Of a stretch of DNA of 64,000 bases, positions 61,334-64,000 are shown in pieces. Every line of letters starts with the position of its first letter. The first letter of the stretch is position 1. Source of the DNA: Atopobium sp. ICM42b (GTDB lineage Bacteria; Actinomycetota; Coriobacteriia; Coriobacteriales; Atopobiaceae); assembly GCA_000564995.1 (NCBI GenBank), contig JDFH01000005.1, positions 1-64,000 on the forward strand, in the 5' to 3' direction. The position numbers and the translations under genes are program-made. Under the pieces are notes generated by a model. The model had not been told where the DNA came from. It was given only the letters and a program-made list of their open reading frames with translations, and did not search any database.

Positions 61334-61726
61334 TTACGCACGAAGACGGTAGCCTTCTTTCTCTACGGCAGCTCGGTACGCATCGACATCAATTGGATTT
61401 TTGCTGAGGATACGTGCCTGACCACCAGCTAGAGTAACCTGCGCCCATGTTCCCTCAATACTATCGAGAGCTCGAGTCACATGATTGACGCAGTTCTGAC
61501 AAGTCATACCACCAATCTCAAATGTTTGAACATAAGGGTAATGAGATTCATCTTTGTCTTCTGGACCATCTGCAGCAGAAACCTGCTCTGTGTTACAGGT
61601 AGTAACACCTGTTCCCTCATCAGAGCAGCAGCCTTTTTTACCTGCAGCAATTCCGTAAACACGATAAACCGCAAAACCGCAAAGCGCTACAACAGCAAGA
61701 ATAACAATGATATTGATTGGTGACAT
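61334..61726 (-). CDS. Membrane-anchored heavy-metal-associated (HMA) domain protein
   Basis: A 130-residue protein. An N-terminal membrane segment (about 4-25) and YRVYG-KKGCC resemble small FeoB-associated Cys-rich membrane proteins. A linker with further Cys (TTCNTE) leads to a C-terminal HMA domain (about 65-130) with the metal-binding GGMTCQNC. It could pass copper or another soft metal to a transporter, and the P-type ATPase at the window edge is a candidate partner. The fusion-like layout is unusual. The 255 bases before it (61079-61333) hold only an imperfect hairpin at 61223-61259. Confidence 0.8.
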   Translation of the reverse strand: MSPINIIVILAVVALCGFAVYRVYGIAAGKKGCCSDEGTGVTTCNTEQVSAADGPEDKDESHYPYVQTFEIGGMTCQNCVNHVTRALDSIEGTWAQVTLAGGQARILSKNPIDVDAYRAAVEKEGYRLRA

Positions 61727-61836
61727 ACAAACTTCCCTTCTGTTGCTGTTTTACTACCCATCATTTTCTAGATTATTCAAAAAAATGATGTTTTTCTCGC
61801 CAAATTTTTCAGCAACAGCAAAAATCGTAATGCAGC

Positions 61837-62241
61837 TTAAGCAGAAAGCTTTGCGCCAAGACCGCGAAGAGCCTCAAGAGCATCGTCATCTGGCTCAAGG
61901 TTGCAGATAAAAGTCTCAACAACGTTGACACCCTCTGCTTCAGCATTCTGCTTCCAAGTCTCCATCCAGTCGCCGGTTCCCCAGTCATAAGAACCAAAGA
62001 GAGCGGTTGGCTTCTGACCAAGCTTGCCAGCACAATCGTTGAAGAGCTCCTCAAAATCAGGATCAAGCTCCTCGTCACCCATAGCAGGGCAACCAAAAGC
62101 AAATGCATCGTACTGATCGCACATATCTGCAGAGAACTCAGAAGACTCAATAGCCTCGGTGTCTGCAGCACTTGCAAGCTCTTTTGCCATTGCCTCAGTA
62201 TTGCCCGTCATGGACCAATACACAACTGCTACTTTACTCAT
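61837..62241 (-). CDS. Flavodoxin
   Basis: A 134-residue acidic flavodoxin, a small FMN electron carrier. The FMN phosphate loop is WSMTGNTEAMA (about 9-19), and the aromatic/Gly loops FGCPAMGDEELD and GSYDWGTGDWME are kept. It replaces ferredoxin in electron transfer, often under iron limitation. Monocistronic, or linked with the DUF3793 gene 84 bases upstream. Confidence 0.92.
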   Translation of the reverse strand: MSKVAVVYWSMTGNTEAMAKELASAADTEAIESSEFSADMCDQYDAFAFGCPAMGDEELDPDFEELFNDCAGKLGQKPTALFGSYDWGTGDWMETWKQNAEAEGVNVVETFICNLEPDDDALEALRGLGAKLSA

Positions 62242-62325
62242 ACATTTCCTCCTTCTGTGTCCAGGTTCCCCCTGGAAAACTACACATTACTTTCAATACC
62301 TCAACAAGAAATCCAAGTGCACCCC

Positions 62326-63072
62326 TTATGCAACCTGGTATTTCTCGGCATTGCCATACGATGAGAGAATCTGCGCCAAAGATTCCCCTTGATAAAAACG
62401 AAGCTTGCAATGGTCTTCTGCATCTTTAAGCTGCTCCAGGCGCAAGCGTGTCTCTTCTGTGTTGTCATAGACTTTCCAAGCGCCAGTAAATAGCTCAGGC
62501 TGGCCGTTCATAAAGCCTTGAACATCTGCAAGCGGATAGCCCAGCACAAGACCAATCTCATGCGGGAACGCAGCTTTTCTTGCATGGAAGGCAAAAATTT
62601 TTGAGCGCATGCTCTTCATCAACGCTTGTACCGACTCAGTAGAATGGCCAAAAGTAGCCAAGAACTCACAGTGCTCTGGTTTGGCGAGAATATCCTCAAC
62701 CAGCTCAGGTCTATACGCAACGAACGATACTTTTCCACCCGAAATAGCAGAAGTAGCAAGGAGCGTTACCCCAAACAGCGAGAGCTCGTGTGTAGCGTTA
62801 CAGAGAAATGCCCTCAGTGTTGGATCGGTGCAGATTAGGCTTGTACAAGAACTGCAAGACTTGTGGGACGCAAATGAAAAGAGTGCGGCTGGCTTGACGT
62901 GAGCAATAACACCAGCGGCACAGCGAACAAACGTTGTCGCAAAATCATGACAAAGCTCAGGCGTATACGCTCTTCTGCTTCCGGTAGAAACAAGCTTTTT
63001 ATCAGCGGAATATACACAGGGAGAAGTAACGTCAAAAAGCGATGAATTCTCAAAAGAAGTAAGACAATCCAT
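62326..63072 (-). CDS. DUF3793-family protein
   Basis: A 248-residue cytosolic protein. The C-terminal motif HEIGLVLGYPLADVQGFMNG (about residue 170) is the hallmark of DUF3793, a family of unknown function in anaerobic Gram-positives. It has several Cys residues (SCSSCTSLIC, about 70-80) that could bind metal. Just upstream of the start lies a structured leader (63075-63175), and downstream a flavodoxin gene, so a redox or metal-linked role is possible but not shown. Confidence 0.8.
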   Translation of the reverse strand: MDCLTSFENSSLFDVTSPCVYSADKKLVSTGSRRAYTPELCHDFATTFVRCAAGVIAHVKPAALFSFASHKSCSSCTSLICTDPTLRAFLCNATHELSLFGVTLLATSAISGGKVSFVAYRPELVEDILAKPEHCEFLATFGHSTESVQALMKSMRSKIFAFHARKAAFPHEIGLVLGYPLADVQGFMNGQPELFTGAWKVYDNTEETRLRLEQLKDAEDHCKLRFYQGESLAQILSSYGNAEKYQVA

Positions 63073-63074
63073 AC

Positions 63075-63175
63075 CGCACTTGCTCCCTTCTTAAAAATGC
63101 GCCGTCGACTAAAAGGGAGCCGACGGCGCCTGGATTCCGGACCCTTGGAGAGGGGAAAGGTTCCGGGCTGATAAA
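63075..63175 (-). promoter_or_regulatory. Structured 5' leader with terminator-like and RBS-pairing elements
   Basis: Read on the minus strand: hairpin 1 (63137-63166) pairs CCGGAACCTT with AAGGGTCCGG (one mismatch). Hairpin 2 (63099-63129) pairs GCGCCGTCG with CGACGGCGC and is followed by ATTTTT, like a terminator. The segment GGCTCCCTTTT in its loop is complementary to the RBS region AAGAAGGGAGC (about 63080-63090). The two pairings exclude each other, as in a riboswitch or attenuator. I do not recognise a known riboswitch class. Confidence 0.5.
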
Positions 63176-63307
63176 GCAAATTTGTTAGAACTAGCTCCTG
63201 TTATATAAAAACCTTAACAAGTTAACCTCTTCTAACTATTTAAAGTGTAAGCCATAGCTAACTAATTGCAAGTGAAAACTCAAAATATTTTTACTTTTTG
63301 GCAGAAA

Positions 63308-63345
63308 AAAGTTCCCGTCTCTTACGAATAAGAAACGGGAACTTT
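63308..63345 (-). terminator. Terminator of the P-type ATPase gene
   Basis: A long stem with outer arms AAAGTTCCCGT / ACGGGAACTTT, inner pairing closed by a TTCG tetraloop, and six T residues after it on the minus strand, 41 bases past the stop at 63386. Confidence 0.93.
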
Positions 63346-63385
63346 AACGTAATCTAAAAACGCGTTGCTAGCGCACAAGTATGCT

Positions 63386-64000
63386 CTAAGCAGCCTGTCC
63401 TTCAGTTAAAAGCAATTTAACCTCAGAAGGAACATTTGGGTTATGGGCTGCAGTAGTAAGCAGCGACCTTGTGTTTGCAAGCGTTACCATAAGTGTCAAA
63501 AGATTGTGCATATATGCAGCAGCACTTACGGTAATAAGACCTGCAACACCCGCAGCAATGAAAGAGCTGTTCAGTGCAACAATCGTACGATAGTCTGCGT
63601 GAATCCTCTTCATTACCTGCTGGCCCAAAAGACGCATGATTACCAGCGATTCAAGCGAATCGTTCTTAATCGAAATATCCGCAACTGCGCGAGCAATATC
63701 AGTTGCATCAGACAGAGCCAGTGAAACATCAGAAACAGCCAGAGCAGGTGAATCGTTAATACCATCGCCTACCATTGCAACGGTGTAGCCCTCCTGCTGG
63801 AACTTCTTAACATACTCGCACTTATCCTCTGGGAGAATCTGTGCCACGTAATCGTCAAGACCCAACTTCTTTGCAACACTTGCTGCAACGTTTTCTGAAT
63901 CACCGGTCAGCATAACCATACGCTTAACACCAAGAGCGCGGAGCTGCGTAATAGTTGCTGCTGCGTCTTCCCTTACAGGATCGGTAATACAAATTGCTGC
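63386..64000 (-). CDS. P1B-type heavy-metal ATPase, C-terminal part (runs off the window)
   Basis: The last 204 residues of a metal-transporting P-type ATPase; the 5' part lies beyond 64000. Visible are the P-domain end (MLTGDSENVAA), the hinge GDGINDSPAL (about residue 78 of the fragment) and two final membrane segments. The last segments carry the soft-metal signature HNLLTLMVTLANTRSLL. P1B enzymes export Cu, Zn, Cd, Co or related ions. The substrate-determining CPx motif is outside the window. It is a natural partner of the HMA protein at 61334-61726. Confidence 0.9.
   Translation of the reverse strand, partial: AAICITDPVREDAAATITQLRALGVKRMVMLTGDSENVAASVAKKLGLDDYVAQILPEDKCEYVKKFQQEGYTVAMVGDGINDSPALAVSDVSLALSDATDIARAVADISIKNDSLESLVIMRLLGQQVMKRIHADYRTIVALNSSFIAAGVAGLITVSAAAYMHNLLTLMVTLANTRSLLTTAAHNPNVPSEVKLLLTEGQAA

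Noticed and set aside
1..64000. GGCGAGAA as a Chi or KOPS site
   Set aside because: Those sites are strand-polarised; the copies here are about equally split between strands, although only 64 kb were examined.
1..64000. Prophage, insertion sequence or integrative element
   Set aside because: No integrase, transposase, structural phage gene or terminal repeat was seen. The only likely acquired segment is the AT-rich duplicated module at 26.9-28.4 kb.

Overview
The window reads as chromosome of an Atopobium/Lancefieldella-like member of the Coriobacteriia (Actinomycetota). I infer this from the moderate GC content, the rapZ-whiA-gap-pgk-tpiA-secG gene order typical of Gram-positive actinobacteria, the near absence of biosynthetic genes, and the many peptide- and amino-sugar-type ABC importers of a host-associated scavenger. 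I could not run a database search, so the genus is a judgement from memory. Most genes lie on the minus strand; a plus-strand island occupies about 36.9-40.7 kb, with further plus genes at 43.1-45.2 and 52.0-53.6 kb. No phage, insertion sequence, CRISPR array or rRNA operon is visible, and only one tRNA gene, tRNA-Leu(GAG).

Layout: 1-0.4 kb holds a gene-free array of degenerate 30-31 bp repeats. 0.4-3.7 kb encodes a partner-switching pair: a fused STAS/HATPase protein and a PAS-GAF-SpoIIE phosphatase. After the tRNA, 4-10 kb is a dipeptide/oligopeptide ABC system with two ATPases fused in one chain. 10.4-15.9 kb is secG-tpiA-pgk-gap-whiA-rapZ, with no yvcK between rapZ and whiA. 16-26.4 kb is a sialic acid locus: a SAT-like ABC importer (solute-binding protein, permease, permease-ATPase fusion, ATPase), two AXE1-type esterases (one lacking its catalytic serine), NanA, NanK and NanE. 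A promoter with two tandem palindromes stands in front. 26.9-28.4 kb is a duplicated module of unknown membrane-anchored proteins with remnants of an upstream gene. 28.5-36.2 kb is a tight operon uvrA-ybaK-murJ-uvrC plus a small unknown gene.

From 36.3 kb come a YhcH/NanQ-type protein, the Mrp ATPase, two FAD-dependent oxidoreductases, uvrB, a large TPR protein of unknown function, coaE and a NitT/TauT-type ABC transporter. 48.5-59.5 kb is a peptide-scavenging region with an M42 aminopeptidase, PepT, a C26 amidotransferase, an orphan binding protein and a complete opp operon. The right end holds rpsA (S1), a membrane-anchored heavy-metal-associated protein, a flavodoxin, a DUF3793 protein behind a structured leader, and the 3' part of a P1B-type metal ATPase that runs off the window.

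The most striking signal is not a gene. The octamer GGCGAGAA (extended consensus near TGGCGAGAARATC) occurs at least 28 times by eye on the two strands, against roughly two expected from base composition. It is evenly split between strands and found in genes and intergenic DNA alike. Some copies are paired as inverted repeats that form a terminator or straddle stop codons. This is the pattern of a DNA uptake sequence, or of another dispersed short repeat family, and I regard it as the leading candidate for something undescribed here.
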